Origin: Streptomyces caeruleatus
Lineage (GTDB): Bacteria; Actinomycetota; Actinomycetes; Streptomycetales; Streptomycetaceae
Assembly (NCBI RefSeq): GCF_001514235.1
Contig: NZ_KQ948927.1
Span: forward strand, 381,813 to 445,812
Direction: 5' to 3'
Length of the DNA stretch: 64,000 nt
Shown in pieces: positions 53,295 through 61,958 of the stretch (position 1 is the stretch's first letter; every line of letters begins with the position of its first letter). The translations under genes were made by a program, and so were the position numbers. The notes under the pieces were generated by a model. That model saw only the letters and a program-made list of their open reading frames with translations, was not told the DNA's origin and made no database searches.

Positions 53295-54731
53295 ATGCGC
53301 CGAGCGAAAATCGTCTGCACCCTGGGCCCCGCAACCGACTCGTACGACCAGATAAAGGCACTGGTCGACGCCGGAATGGACGTCGCCCGATTCAACCTCA
53401 GCCACGGCAGCCACGCCGATCACGAGGAGCGCTACGAGCGGGTGCGGAAGGCCTCCGACGAGACCGGCCGCAGCGTCGGCCTCCTCGCCGACCTTCAAGG
53501 CCCGAAGATTCGCCTCGGCCGCTTCACCGAAGGCCCCGTACTGCTTGAACGCGGCGACACCTTCACCATCACCGTCGAGGAGGGCGCGCAGGGCGACCGC
53601 CAGCAGTGCGGCACCACCTACGCCGGTCTGGCCGCCGACGTCACCGCCGGTGAGCGCATCCTCGTCGACGACGGCAAGGTCTGCCTGGAGGTCACGTCCG
53701 TCGACGGCCCGCGCGTCCACACCACGGTGGTCGAGGGCGGCATGGTCTCGGACAACAAGGGCCTCAACCTGCCCGGCGTCGCGGTCTCGGTGCCGGCCCT
53801 CTCCGAGAAGGACGAGGACGACCTGCGCTGGGCGCTGCGCACCGGCTTCGACGTCATCGCGCTGTCCTTCGTCCGCTCCGGCCGTGACATCGAGGACGTC
53901 CACCGCATCATGGACGAGGAAGGCCGCCGCCTCCCGGTGATCGCCAAGGTGGAGAAGCCGCAGGCCGTCGAGGCGATCGACGACATCGTGGCCGCCTTCG
54001 ACGGCATCATGGTCGCGCGCGGCGACCTGGGCGTCGAGATGCCCCTGGAGCAGGTCCCGATCGTCCAGAAGCGCGCGGTCAAGCTGGCCAAGCGCAACGC
54101 CAAGCCGGTCATCGTCGCCACCCAGATGCTCGACTCGATGATCGACAACTCCCGACCGACCCGCGCCGAGGCCAGCGACGTCGCCAACGCCGTCATCGAC
54201 GGCACGGACGCGGTGATGCTGTCCGGCGAGACGAGCGTCGGCAAGTACCCCATCGAGACGGTCCGCACGATGGCGAAGATCGTCGAGGCGGCCGAGGAGG
54301 ACATCCTCGCCAAGGGCCTGCCGCCGCTGACCGAACGCAACAAGCCCCGCACCCAGCCCGGCGCCGTGGCCCGCGCCGCGGCCGAGATCGGCGACTTCCT
54401 CGGTGCGAAGTTCCTGGTCGCCTTCACACAGTCCGGCGACACCGTCCGCCGCCTCTCCCGCTACCGCTCGCCGATCCCGCTGCTGGCGTTCACACCGGAG
54501 CCCGCGACGAGGTCGCAGCTGAGTCTGACGTGGGGTGTGGAGACGTTCCTGGGTCCGCATGTGGACTCCACGGACGCGATGGTCGACCAGGTGGATGAAC
54601 TGCTGCTGAAGTACGGCCGCTGCAAGAAGGGCGACGTCGTGGTCATCACCGCCGGGTCGCCGCCCGGGGTTTCCGGCTCGACGAACATGGTCCGCGTCCA
54701 CCACATCGGCGAGGACGACAGCCCGAAGTAA
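53295..54731 (+). CDS. pyk: Pyruvate kinase
   Basis: Converts phosphoenolpyruvate and ADP to pyruvate and ATP. The 478-residue protein is full length: MRRAKIVCTLGPA, DVARFNLSHG, LQGPKIRLGRF, the metal/substrate loop KGLNLPG, the catalytic IAKVEKPQA (lysine) and MVARGDLGVEM, and AVMLSGETSVGKYP. The C-terminal allosteric domain (from about residue 345) is present. The 170-bp upstream gap should hold the promoter. Followed by an A-rich stretch and a hairpin shared with the tRNA gene. Confidence 0.97.
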   Translation: MRRAKIVCTLGPATDSYDQIKALVDAGMDVARFNLSHGSHADHEERYERVRKASDETGRSVGLLADLQGPKIRLGRFTEGPVLLERGDTFTITVEEGAQGDRQQCGTTYAGLAADVTAGERILVDDGKVCLEVTSVDGPRVHTTVVEGGMVSDNKGLNLPGVAVSVPALSEKDEDDLRWALRTGFDVIALSFVRSGRDIEDVHRIMDEEGRRLPVIAKVEKPQAVEAIDDIVAAFDGIMVARGDLGVEMPLEQVPIVQKRAVKLAKRNAKPVIVATQMLDSMIDNSRPTRAEASDVANAVIDGTDAVMLSGETSVGKYPIETVRTMAKIVEAAEEDILAKGLPPLTERNKPRTQPGAVARAAAEIGDFLGAKFLVAFTQSGDTVRRLSRYRSPIPLLAFTPEPATRSQLSLTWGVETFLGPHVDSTDAMVDQVDELLLKYGRCKKGDVVVITAGSPPGVSGSTNMVRVHHIGEDDSPK

Positions 54732-54764
54732 AGAAGACGGAAAAAGAAGACGGAAAAGCGAAAA

Positions 54765-54795
54765 GGCCCCTCCCTTGGCGTCCATTGGAGGGGCC
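54765..54795 (-). terminator. Terminator of the tRNA gene, shared with pyk
   Basis: GGCCCCTCC (54765-54773) pairs with GGAGGGGCC (54787-54795). On the minus strand the stem is followed by TTTTCGCTTTTCCG and more T-runs, a classical intrinsic terminator for the tRNA; on the plus strand it follows pyk. Confidence 0.85.
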
Positions 54796-54825
54796 GCAAT
54801 CGCGACCTTGAAATTGAAGGAAAAG

Positions 54826-54900
54826 TGCCCCGGGTCGGACTCGAACCGACACTGTACGGGTTTTGAATCCGTTGCCTGCTGCCAATTGGGCTACCGGGGC
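54826..54900 (-). tRNA. tRNA with anticodon CAA (Leu by codon), short variable arm
   Basis: A 75-nt cloverleaf on the minus strand. Acceptor GCCCCGG/CCGGGGC, T-arm GTCGG-TTCGAGT-CCGAC, anticodon loop TTCAAAA with anticodon CAA (54863-54865), discriminator A; CCA is not encoded. The D-stem has only three pairs (GCC/GGC) and the loop-closing pair of the anticodon stem is A-C. The variable region is only five nucleotides (ACAGT), whereas leucine tRNAs in bacteria normally have a long variable arm. Annotated as Leu by anticodon; charging identity is uncertain. Confidence 0.85.
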
Positions 54901-55001
54901 TCGAAGAATCAAAGGTTTCCCCCGACCCTCCGCGCGTCCACCATACCGTAGCTAGGTAGGCTCTTGGGAGCAGTACCCCTGCCCCTGAACGAGGAGCCCC
55001 C

Positions 55002-55658
55002 GTGACCGCCCCCGAGTCGCCCCAGCCCGTAGACGCGCCCGACGACGACAAGTCGCACGTGCCTCCGCTGACGACCCGTGTCGTCATCGCCGAGGACGAG
55101 GCACTGATCCGGCTCGATCTCAAAGAGATGCTCGAAGAAGAGGGGTACACCGTCGTCGGTGAGGCCGGAGACGGTGAGCAGGCCGTCGAGCTGGCCCGTG
55201 AGCACCGGCCCGACCTCGTCATCCTCGATGTCAAGATGCCCAAGCTGGACGGCATTTCCGCGGCCGAGAAGATCGCCGAGGAGTCCATCGCCCCGGTGCT
55301 GATGCTGACCGCCTTCTCCCAGCGGGACCTGGTCGAGCGGGCCCGGGACGCCGGCGCCATGGCGTACCTGGTCAAGCCCTTCAGCAAGAGCGACGTCGTG
55401 CCGGCGATCGAGATGGCCGTCTCCCGCTTCACCGAGCTGAAGGAGCTGGAGAAGGAGGTCGCCGACCTCACCCTGCGCCTGGAGACCCGCAAGCTGGTGG
55501 ACCGCGCGAAGTCGATCCTCCAGACCGAGTACGGGCTGACCGAGCCCGCCGCGTTCCGCTGGATCCAGAAGACCTCCATGGACCGCCGGATGTCGATGCA
55601 GCAGGTCGCCGAGGCCGTCATCCAGGACGCCGACGAGAAGAAGGCCGCCAAGGGCTGA
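55002..55658 (+). CDS. pdtaR: ANTAR-domain response regulator (PdtaR-like)
   Basis: A 218-residue two-domain regulator. The receiver (about residues 25-140) has acidic Glu31-Asp32, phospho-acceptor Asp76 in LVILDVKMPK, Thr in MLTAFS and Lys in LVKPFS. The C-terminal ANTAR domain (about 150-210; KLVDRAKSILQTEYGLTEPAAFRWIQ cut at its helices) binds RNA hairpins as an anti-terminator. Domain order and length match PdtaR (Rv1626). No kinase is adjacent. GTG 55002 follows GAGGAGC. A very strong hairpin ends the gene. Confidence 0.92.
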   Translation: MTAPESPQPVDAPDDDKSHVPPLTTRVVIAEDEALIRLDLKEMLEEEGYTVVGEAGDGEQAVELAREHRPDLVILDVKMPKLDGISAAEKIAEESIAPVLMLTAFSQRDLVERARDAGAMAYLVKPFSKSDVVPAIEMAVSRFTELKELEKEVADLTLRLETRKLVDRAKSILQTEYGLTEPAAFRWIQKTSMDRRMSMQQVAEAVIQDADEKKAAKG

Positions 55659-55670
55659 CCCGCCCGAGCG

Positions 55671-55724
55671 CGTACGACGAGGCCCGCGTCCCCAGCTCAG
55701 GGGGCGCGGGCCTCGTCGTGTACG
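55671..55724. terminator. Strong bidirectional terminator between pdtaR and livF
   Basis: CGTACGACGAGGCCCGCG (55671-55688) pairs with CGCGGGCCTCGTCG and the following GTACG, with an inner CCCC/GGGG extension around AGCTCA. About 18-20 bp of stem between convergent genes. Confidence 0.9.
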
Positions 55725-55741
55725 GGAATGCGCTCGGGCGA

Positions 55742-56458
55742 TCAGTCCTCGCCGAGGTACGCCTTGCGCACCGACTCGTCGTGCAGGAGGTCCTGCCCGG
55801 TGCCGGAGAGGACGATCTTGCCGACCTCCATCACATGGCCGTGGTCGGCCAGGGAGAGCGCGGCCTGGGCGTTCTGCTCGATGAGCAGGATGGTGGTGCC
55901 CTGGGACTTGAGCTCCTGGATGGTCGCCATGATCTTCTGCATCATGATCGGGGAGAGACCCATGGAGGGCTCGTCGAGCATGAGCAGCTTCGGCCGGGAC
56001 ATCAGCGCCCGCCCCATGGCGAGCATCTGCTGCTCACCGCCGGAGAGGGTGCCCGCGGCCTGCTTCCTGCGCTCCCCGAGGATGGGGAACAGGTCGTAGG
56101 CCCGCTGGATGTCCTTCTCGATGGCCTCCTTGTCGTTGCGCAGGAACGCGCCGAGGCGGAGGTTGTCCTCGATCGTCATGCGGGGGAAGATGTGCCGCCC
56201 CTCGGGCGAGTGGGCGAGCCCCAGCGCGACGACCTTGTGGGCGGGGATCTTCTTCAGCGACTTGCCGTCGAACCTGATGTCGCCGGACACCGGCTGGAGG
56301 AGACCGGACAGGGTCCGCAGCGTGGTGGTCTTGCCCGCGCCGTTGGTGCCGATGAGGGTGACGACCTCGCCCGCGTTCACCTTGAACGAGATGCCCTTGA
56401 CGGCCTCGATCTTGCCGTAAGCGACCCTGAGGTCCTCGACCTCGAGCAGTGCGGTCAC
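55742..56458 (-). CDS. livF: Branched-chain amino-acid ABC transporter ATP-binding protein LivF
   Basis: One of the two ATPases driving branched-chain amino-acid uptake. The 238-residue protein has Walker A GTNGAGKTT, the signature LSGGEQQMLAMGRAL, Walker B LLMLDEPSMGLSP and the LivF-type ending GTGQDLLHDESVRKAYLGE. The ATG at 56458 overlaps the livG stop by 4 bp. Last gene of the liv operon. Confidence 0.95.
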   Translation of the reverse strand: MTALLEVEDLRVAYGKIEAVKGISFKVNAGEVVTLIGTNGAGKTTTLRTLSGLLQPVSGDIRFDGKSLKKIPAHKVVALGLAHSPEGRHIFPRMTIEDNLRLGAFLRNDKEAIEKDIQRAYDLFPILGERRKQAAGTLSGGEQQMLAMGRALMSRPKLLMLDEPSMGLSPIMMQKIMATIQELKSQGTTILLIEQNAQAALSLADHGHVMEVGKIVLSGTGQDLLHDESVRKAYLGED

Positions 56459-57342
56459 TTCTCGTCCCCTTCCGTGGTGCTCTGCGCGTCGGCCTCGGCC
56501 TCCGCGGCCTCGACCTCGGCGGCTTCCTCCTTGCCGGGCGCGCCCTCGAAGGGCTCGCCCAGGTAGGCGGCGATGACGCGCTCGTCGGCCTGGACGACCT
56601 CGGCGGGGCCCTCGACGATCTTCTCGCCCTGGACCAGCACGGCGACCCGGTCACAGAGGTTCATGATGAACCGGATGTCGTGCTCGATGACGAGGACGGC
56701 GATGCCCTTGTCCCGGATGGCGAAGATCAGTTCCTCCGCCGCCCGGGTCTCCTGCGGGTTCATACCGGCGGTCGGCTCGTCGAGGAGGAGCAGACCGGGC
56801 TCGCTCGCCAGTGCCCGGGCGATCTCCAGCTTGCGCTGCTCGCCGTAGGGCAGGTTGCGGGCGAGGTGGTCGGCCTTGGCGGCCAGACCGGTGAACTCCA
56901 GGAGTTCCATGGCGCGGGCCCGGGACGCCTCCTCGGCCCTCTTGAAGCCGGGCAGGCGCAGCAGGGCCGACCAGAGGCCTTCCTTGGTGCGGGTGTGCCT
57001 GCCGACCAGCACGTTCTCCAGAACGGTCATGTTGGCGAAGAGCCGGATGTTCTGGAACGTACGGGCGATGCCGGCCTGGGTGACCAGGTGCGGCTTGGGC
57101 GGCAGGACGGTGCCCTTGTAGGCGACCTTGCCCTCGGTCGGCACGTACAGGCCGGTGAGGCAGTTGAAGAAGGTCGTCTTACCGGCGCCGTTGGGGCCGA
57201 TGAGGCCGACGATCTCGCCGGTGTTCACCTTGAGGTCCACGTCGCGTACGGCGGTGAGGCCGCCGAAGCGCATCGTGACACCGGTGGCGTCGAGCACCGT
57301 GGTGCTGGTGGGTGCGGTCGTGGTGGTGGTCATGGCGGTCAC
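56455..57342 (-). CDS. livG: Branched-chain amino-acid ABC transporter ATP-binding protein LivG
   Basis: Second ATPase of the liv transporter, 295 residues: Walker A GPNGAGKTT, the LivG-type insertion with TFQNIRLFANMTVLENV, signature LPYGEQRKLEIARAL and Walker B LLLLDEPTAGMN. A Glu/Ala-rich C-terminal tail of about 35 residues is extra. The GTG at 57342 overlaps the livM stop by 4 bp; the ATG at 57333 is the alternative start. Confidence 0.95.
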   Translation of the reverse strand: MTAMTTTTTAPTSTTVLDATGVTMRFGGLTAVRDVDLKVNTGEIVGLIGPNGAGKTTFFNCLTGLYVPTEGKVAYKGTVLPPKPHLVTQAGIARTFQNIRLFANMTVLENVLVGRHTRTKEGLWSALLRLPGFKRAEEASRARAMELLEFTGLAAKADHLARNLPYGEQRKLEIARALASEPGLLLLDEPTAGMNPQETRAAEELIFAIRDKGIAVLVIEHDIRFIMNLCDRVAVLVQGEKIVEGPAEVVQADERVIAAYLGEPFEGAPGKEEAAEVEAAEAEADAQSTTEGDEK

Positions 57343-59177
57343 GCCCCTGCCTTGGCGACGCCGGTCGCGCCTTCGGGCAACGGCTTGTCCTCCGGTACGT
57401 CGAGCTGTCCGGTCTCGTGGAATTCGAGCTGCTTCCTGCGGTCGGCGACCAGGCCTTCGGGGCGGAAGCGCATCAGCAGCATCAGGGCGATGCCGAAGAG
57501 GAGCAGCTGGTACTCCGCCATGAACTGGAGCTTGGCCGGGATCAGGTAGAGCAGCGCGGCGCCGATCAGCGGGCCGCTGATGGTGCCCATGCCGCCGAGG
57601 ATGACGGCGGCGAGCAGGAAGGCCGAGTTCGGCGGGACGGACCCGGCGAACTGGTACTGCTCGGGGGTGACGCTGTACGACACGTGGGACTGCACGGTGC
57701 CCGCGAGGCCGGCGAGGGAGGCGCCGAGCGCGAAGGCGAGGAGCTTGAGGCGGAAGCCGTTGATGCCCATCGCGGTCGCGGCGGTCTCGTCCTCGCGGAT
57801 GGCGACCCAGGCGCGGCCGATGCGGGACTCCGCCGAGCGGCGGAAGACCATCACGACGATCGCCGTGAAGACCAGCATCAGCAGGTAGTAGTTGGCCGAG
57901 CGGGTCAGCTCGTGACCGAGGACGTCGTGCGGGACTCCGAGGTTGAACCCGAAGATCTCCAGGTCGGGGATCTGCGGGATGCCGTTGGAGCCGTTGGTGA
58001 CGTCCGGGCCGCTGTTGCCGTTCAGGTTGTTCATGGTGATGCGGAAGATCTCACCGAAGCCGAGCGTCACGATGGCGAGGTAGTCGCCGCGCAGCCGCAG
58101 GGTCGGGGCGCCGATCACCACGCCGAAGATCAGCGAGGCGGCGGCACCGGTGAGAACGGCCGCCCAGAAGGGGAACTCCACGCCGATGGTCGAGGCGGGG
58201 GATCCGGAGACCAGGGCGGCGGCGTAGGCGCCGACGCCAAGGAAGGCGACGTATCCGAGGTCGAGGAGGCCGGCGAGGCCGACGACCACGTTGAGGCCCA
58301 GGGCGACCGTGGCGAAGATGAGGATGTTCGCGCCGATGAGGGCGAACTGGTCGTTGGTCTGGGTGAAGGGGAAGCAGATCGCCGCCGCGAACGCGGCACC
58401 GAGGGTGACGTTGCGGTGCTTGGCGGTCAGGGCCGACAGCCGCTTCAGGAGGCCGGCGCGGGTGATGGCGGTGAAGCCGAACGCGGCGACGATCAGGAAG
58501 CCGATGAACAGCTCGGAGTACTCGGTGCCGATGCCGTACGCGAAGACGTACAGGCCGACGCCGAAGCCGCCGGCGATGATCAGGATCTCCGCCCAGGAGG
58601 GCAGTTCCTTGGCCCGGCCGGGGTCGGGGGCGGTGAGCGAGTGGCGGATCCGGCCCCAGAGGTTCGGGGTCGGTTCGCCCGCGCCGTAGGGCTGGTCGAC
58701 CGGGAGGCCGAGGGCGCCGATCAGGGCGACGAGCGCGCCGATGCCGGAGACCCAGGCGCCGGGTTCCAGGTTGACCAGGCCGCCGAGTTCCTGGCTGATG
58801 GCGCCGATGGCGTAGCCCGTGGTTCCGAACACGCCGAGGGCGGCGAGCAGGACGGGGCTGTTCTTGCCGCCGGGGGTGAGCCAGCCGAGGCCCTTGATGC
58901 CGTAGCCGGAGAGGGCGAACAGCAGGGTCAGCGCGGAGCCGACGAGGGTGAGGACCTGGAGGCCGCCCGGGTAGCCGGTGACGGTCAGGTTGCCGGGGAA
59001 CTCCCTGGTCCAGGTCCAGGCGAGGAAGGTGCCTATGAGGGCGAGGGCGGAGCCGGCGACCGTGATGCCGCGTGCCGCGGCCTGCGGCAGCGGGATGATC
59101 GGGGTCGCTTCAGCGGTGGACACCTTGGCGGTGTCGGTGCTCTTGTCCATGGGGATGTCGGTGGTCATGGGTATCAC
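57339..59177 (-). CDS. livM: Branched-chain amino-acid ABC transporter permease LivM, long form
   Basis: A 612-residue permease. The C-terminal roughly 330 residues are the conventional LivM (LNVVVGLAGLLDLGYVAFLGVGAYAAAL cut at GLAGLLDLGYVAF; YLAIVTLGFGEIFRI; RIGRAWVAIREDETAA; LGGMGTISGPLIGA). The N-terminal 250 residues contain additional membrane helices plus a hydrophilic loop, so the protein is about twice the usual length, as in other Streptomyces. The GTG at 59177 overlaps the livH stop by 4 bp; ATG 59168 is possible. Confidence 0.92.
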   Translation of the reverse strand: MIPMTTDIPMDKSTDTAKVSTAEATPIIPLPQAAARGITVAGSALALIGTFLAWTWTREFPGNLTVTGYPGGLQVLTLVGSALTLLFALSGYGIKGLGWLTPGGKNSPVLLAALGVFGTTGYAIGAISQELGGLVNLEPGAWVSGIGALVALIGALGLPVDQPYGAGEPTPNLWGRIRHSLTAPDPGRAKELPSWAEILIIAGGFGVGLYVFAYGIGTEYSELFIGFLIVAAFGFTAITRAGLLKRLSALTAKHRNVTLGAAFAAAICFPFTQTNDQFALIGANILIFATVALGLNVVVGLAGLLDLGYVAFLGVGAYAAALVSGSPASTIGVEFPFWAAVLTGAAASLIFGVVIGAPTLRLRGDYLAIVTLGFGEIFRITMNNLNGNSGPDVTNGSNGIPQIPDLEIFGFNLGVPHDVLGHELTRSANYYLLMLVFTAIVVMVFRRSAESRIGRAWVAIREDETAATAMGINGFRLKLLAFALGASLAGLAGTVQSHVSYSVTPEQYQFAGSVPPNSAFLLAAVILGGMGTISGPLIGAALLYLIPAKLQFMAEYQLLLFGIALMLLMRFRPEGLVADRRKQLEFHETGQLDVPEDKPLPEGATGVAKAGA

Positions 59178-60103
59178 GCCCGATCCGCGACGCGTTCGCC
59201 GAGCAGGCCCTGTGGCCTGAACAGGAGGACGAGAATGAGCAGTGCGAACGCCCATACGTCCTTCCAGGCGCCGCCGCCGAAGAGGTCCATGCCGGGGACT
59301 TCGCCGATGTAGCCGGTGGCGAGGGACTCGGCCAGGCCGAGGACGATGCCTCCGAGCATGGCGCCGTAGATGTTGCCGATGCCGCCGAGCACGGCGGCGG
59401 TGAAGGCCTTGAGGCCCATCAGGAAGCCCATGCGGAAGCCGACCTGGCCGTTCTTCAGGCCGTAGGCGACCGCGGCGATGGCGGCGAACGCGGCACCGAT
59501 GGCGAAGGCCATGACGATGATGCGGTCGGTGTTGATGCCCATCAGCTTGGCGGTGTCGGGGTCCTGTGCGGTGGCCTGCATGCCGCGGCCGGAGCGCGTC
59601 TTGGTGACGAACAGGCCGAGGGCGATCATGCACAGCGGGGCGGCTATGAGGACGAAGAGGTCACCGCGCTGGATGTTGGCGCCGAGGATTTCGATGGGGC
59701 CGCCGTGGAACTGCGGGAAGGGGTGGTCCTTCTTCGCGTCCGGGTACCACATCCATACGGCCTGCTGGAGGACGATGGACAGGCCGATGGCGGTGATGAG
59801 GGGGGCCAGCCGTGGCGCTGAGCGCAGTGGCCGGTAGGCGAAGCGTTCCGCCGCCGTGCCGACGGCGACCGATACGAGCACGCCGCCGATGATCATGAGC
59901 GGGACGGCGGCGCCGAGGCCGAAGCCTTCGGGGAGGACCAACCAGACGGTGAGGGCTCCGAAGCCCCCGACCATGAATATCTCGCCGTGGGCGAAGTTGA
60001 TGAGCTGGACGATGCCGTAGACCATCGTGTAGCCGATCGCGATGAGTCCGTACATCGCGCCGAGGATGAGTCCATTGGCCAGCTGTTGCGGCAGTTCGTG
60101 CAC
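59174..60103 (-). CDS. livH: Branched-chain amino-acid ABC transporter permease LivH
   Basis: A 309-residue permease that pairs with LivM. It has about eight membrane helices, LANGLILGAMYGLIAIGYTMVYG near the N-terminus, NFAHGEIFMVGGF and RGMQATAQDPDTAKLMGIN, the EAA-like coupling loop that contacts the ATPases. A 116-bp gap with a long hairpin separates it from livJ, the only real gap in this operon. Confidence 0.95.
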   Translation of the reverse strand: MHELPQQLANGLILGAMYGLIAIGYTMVYGIVQLINFAHGEIFMVGGFGALTVWLVLPEGFGLGAAVPLMIIGGVLVSVAVGTAAERFAYRPLRSAPRLAPLITAIGLSIVLQQAVWMWYPDAKKDHPFPQFHGGPIEILGANIQRGDLFVLIAAPLCMIALGLFVTKTRSGRGMQATAQDPDTAKLMGINTDRIIVMAFAIGAAFAAIAAVAYGLKNGQVGFRMGFLMGLKAFTAAVLGGIGNIYGAMLGGIVLGLAESLATGYIGEVPGMDLFGGGAWKDVWAFALLILVLLFRPQGLLGERVADRA

Positions 60104-60137
60104 CGCAGGGCCTCCGTGGAGTGGTTCGGATATGGCG

Positions 60138-60172
60138 CCGCGCGGGAGCGCTGGTGGGCGCTTCCCGCGCGG
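60138..60172 (-). terminator. Intercistronic hairpin between livJ and livH
   Basis: CCGCGCGGGAGCGC (60138-60151) pairs with GCGCTTCCCGCGCGG (60158-60172) with one bulged T and a 6-nt loop. It would stabilise the livJ message or terminate part of the transcripts, giving more binding protein than permease. Confidence 0.65.
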
Positions 60173-60219
60173 CCTGGATCAATGTGTGAGCTGGGGAGGG
60201 TTCTCTGACTCGTCCTTCG

Positions 60220-61449
60220 TCAGCCGAGCTTGGGTTCGCCGCTGAACTCGGGCGTCCAGGCGTTGTTCTTGACCTTGTACGCCGTCATCGTGTGGTTCGT
60301 GGTGTCACCGAACTCGTCGAAGGAGATGGTGCCGGTGACGCCGTCGAACTTGACCTTGGCCATGGCGTCCAGGACTGCCTTGCGGCCGTCGGACGGGAGC
60401 TTGCCGTCGTTGCCCTCGACCGCGATCTTGACGGCCTCGATGATGGCCCAGGTGGCGTCGTAGGTGAGGCCGCCGTAGGCCTCGTAGTCGTCCTCGTAGC
60501 CCGCGGCCTTGTAGTTCTTGATGAACGTCTTGGCGGAGTCGAGCTGCTCGACCGGCTTGCCCACCGAGGTGGCGAGGTCGCCCTCGGCCTTCTTGTTCAG
60601 CTTCGGGAACTCGCCGGAGTAGATGCCGTCGCCGCCCATGAGCGGGATGTTCTGGCCGCTGTCCTTGAGCTGCTGGCTCAGCGGGCCGGCGGCCGGGTAC
60701 TCGCCGCCGTAGTACAGGGCCTCGGCGCCGGTCTTCTTGATCTTGGCGACCACGGCGTTGAAGTCACGGTCGTCGGGGTTGACGTGGTCGCTGCCGACGA
60801 TCTGGCCGCCGAACTTCGTGAAGTTAGTCTTGAAGGAGGCGGCGAGGCCGGCGCCGTAGGTCTTCTGGTCGTCGATCAGGTAGACCTTCTTGATCTTCGC
60901 CTGGTTGTACAGGTAGTCGGCGGCGAAGGCGCCCTGGATCTCGTCCGTGGTGGCGGTACGGAAGAACGTCTTGAACTGGCGGACCGAGTCGCCGGTCTTC
61001 CAGCCGTCGCCCTGGGTCAGCTCCGTGCCGGTGTTGGCGGGGGAGACCTGGGTCAGGCCGGCGTCGTTGAGCGGCTTCTGCATCTGCTGCGAGACGCTGG
61101 AGTTCAGCGGGCCGACGACACCGAGGACGTCCTTGTCGCTGATGAACTTCTGGGCGTTCTGCTGGCCGACGGTGGGCTGCGCCTGGTCGTCGAGGGCCTC
61201 GATCTTGAACTCGACGCCCTTGACGAACTCCTGCTTGTTGGCCGTCTTGGCGGCGAGGTCGGCGGAGTTCTTGATGCCGAGGCCGAGGGCCGACAGGTCG
61301 CCGGTCGTCGGAGCGTCGACACCGATCACCACAGTGGTCTTGTCGCCGTTGCTGCTGCCGCCGTCGTCGTCACGCGACCCACAAGCCGTGAGTGTCAGCG
61401 ATCCCGCCGCGAGCGCGGCGGTTATGGCGATGATCGAACGTTGACGCAC
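60220..61449 (-). CDS. livJ: Branched-chain amino-acid substrate-binding lipoprotein LivJ/LivK-like
   Basis: A 409-residue periplasmic-binding-type lipoprotein. The signal peptide ends in the lipobox LTAC (Cys23), to be modified by Lgt. The mature part is a type I bilobed fold: VVIGVDAPTTGDLSALGLGIKNSADLA (cut), VVGPLNSSVSQQ, a hinge near FRTATTDEIQGAFAADYL and YEAYGGLTYDATWAIIEAV. A Gly/Ser/Asp linker follows the lipobox. The start is GTG at 61449. First gene of the operon. Confidence 0.94.
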   Translation of the reverse strand: MRQRSIIAITAALAAGSLTLTACGSRDDDGGSSNGDKTTVVIGVDAPTTGDLSALGLGIKNSADLAAKTANKQEFVKGVEFKIEALDDQAQPTVGQQNAQKFISDKDVLGVVGPLNSSVSQQMQKPLNDAGLTQVSPANTGTELTQGDGWKTGDSVRQFKTFFRTATTDEIQGAFAADYLYNQAKIKKVYLIDDQKTYGAGLAASFKTNFTKFGGQIVGSDHVNPDDRDFNAVVAKIKKTGAEALYYGGEYPAAGPLSQQLKDSGQNIPLMGGDGIYSGEFPKLNKKAEGDLATSVGKPVEQLDSAKTFIKNYKAAGYEDDYEAYGGLTYDATWAIIEAVKIAVEGNDGKLPSDGRKAVLDAMAKVKFDGVTGTISFDEFGDTTNHTMTAYKVKNNAWTPEFSGEPKLG

Positions 61450-61958
61450 GAATCAGGTCCTTTCCCTGGCACGGCGGCTCCCCGTGGAACGCGCCGAGTC
61501 GAGCGCTGGGTCGAAGTGACTTCGAATCCTGTAGCTCGGTGACTGGCGGTGACTCTAAGCGCGGGCGGGGAACATGGAGGAGGCTCTGACCAAGGCTGTG
61601 ACGCTCTTGTTATGACACGGGGTAACGCAGAGCGGTGCTGAGTGGGGGGAAGAGTGGATTTCCAGCCGATTCGCCCTGTCCACATAGTGAGAACTCGCAG
61701 CGTTCGCGCGTAGCTCCTTCACGAGTGTTCACATGTTTTGGTGATTACCCGGATCGTTGTTGAACGTTACCCGAGGGCCTCCGCGGTGTTGTGGGGAGGG
61801 TGCTCGCGGTGGGGGATCCCTGGGTCTGTATTGCGGTTGTATTACGCAGAGTTACAGCTGGGGAATGGGTGCTCGCCACCCCTCGTCTTTTTCATGTACG
61901 GGGCACGAATCCTTTTCGTGTACGCGACACGAAAAACTGGAAGCCGGGATTTGGCCAC
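61450..61958. other. 509-bp intergenic region between livJ and the small lipoprotein gene
   Basis: No supported gene. It is clearly more AT-rich than its surroundings and should hold the livJ promoter at its left end. TTACCCG occurs twice (61745-61751 and 61769-61775, near enough to be a direct repeat), GTTAC-n6-GGAAT near 61850 resembles half a GlnR box, and two tandem imperfect palindromes lie at 61889-61936. Confidence 0.55.
61889..61936. promoter_or_regulatory. Two tandem 24-bp imperfect palindromes
   Basis: Unit 1 (61889-61912) begins TTTTCATGTACG and unit 2 (61913-61936) begins TTTTCGTGTACG; they agree at 18 of 24 positions. Unit 2 contains TTTTCGTGT-ACGCG-ACACGAAAA, a perfect 9-bp palindrome. 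They may bind a regulator, or unit 2 may end the lipoprotein transcript. Confidence 0.5.
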
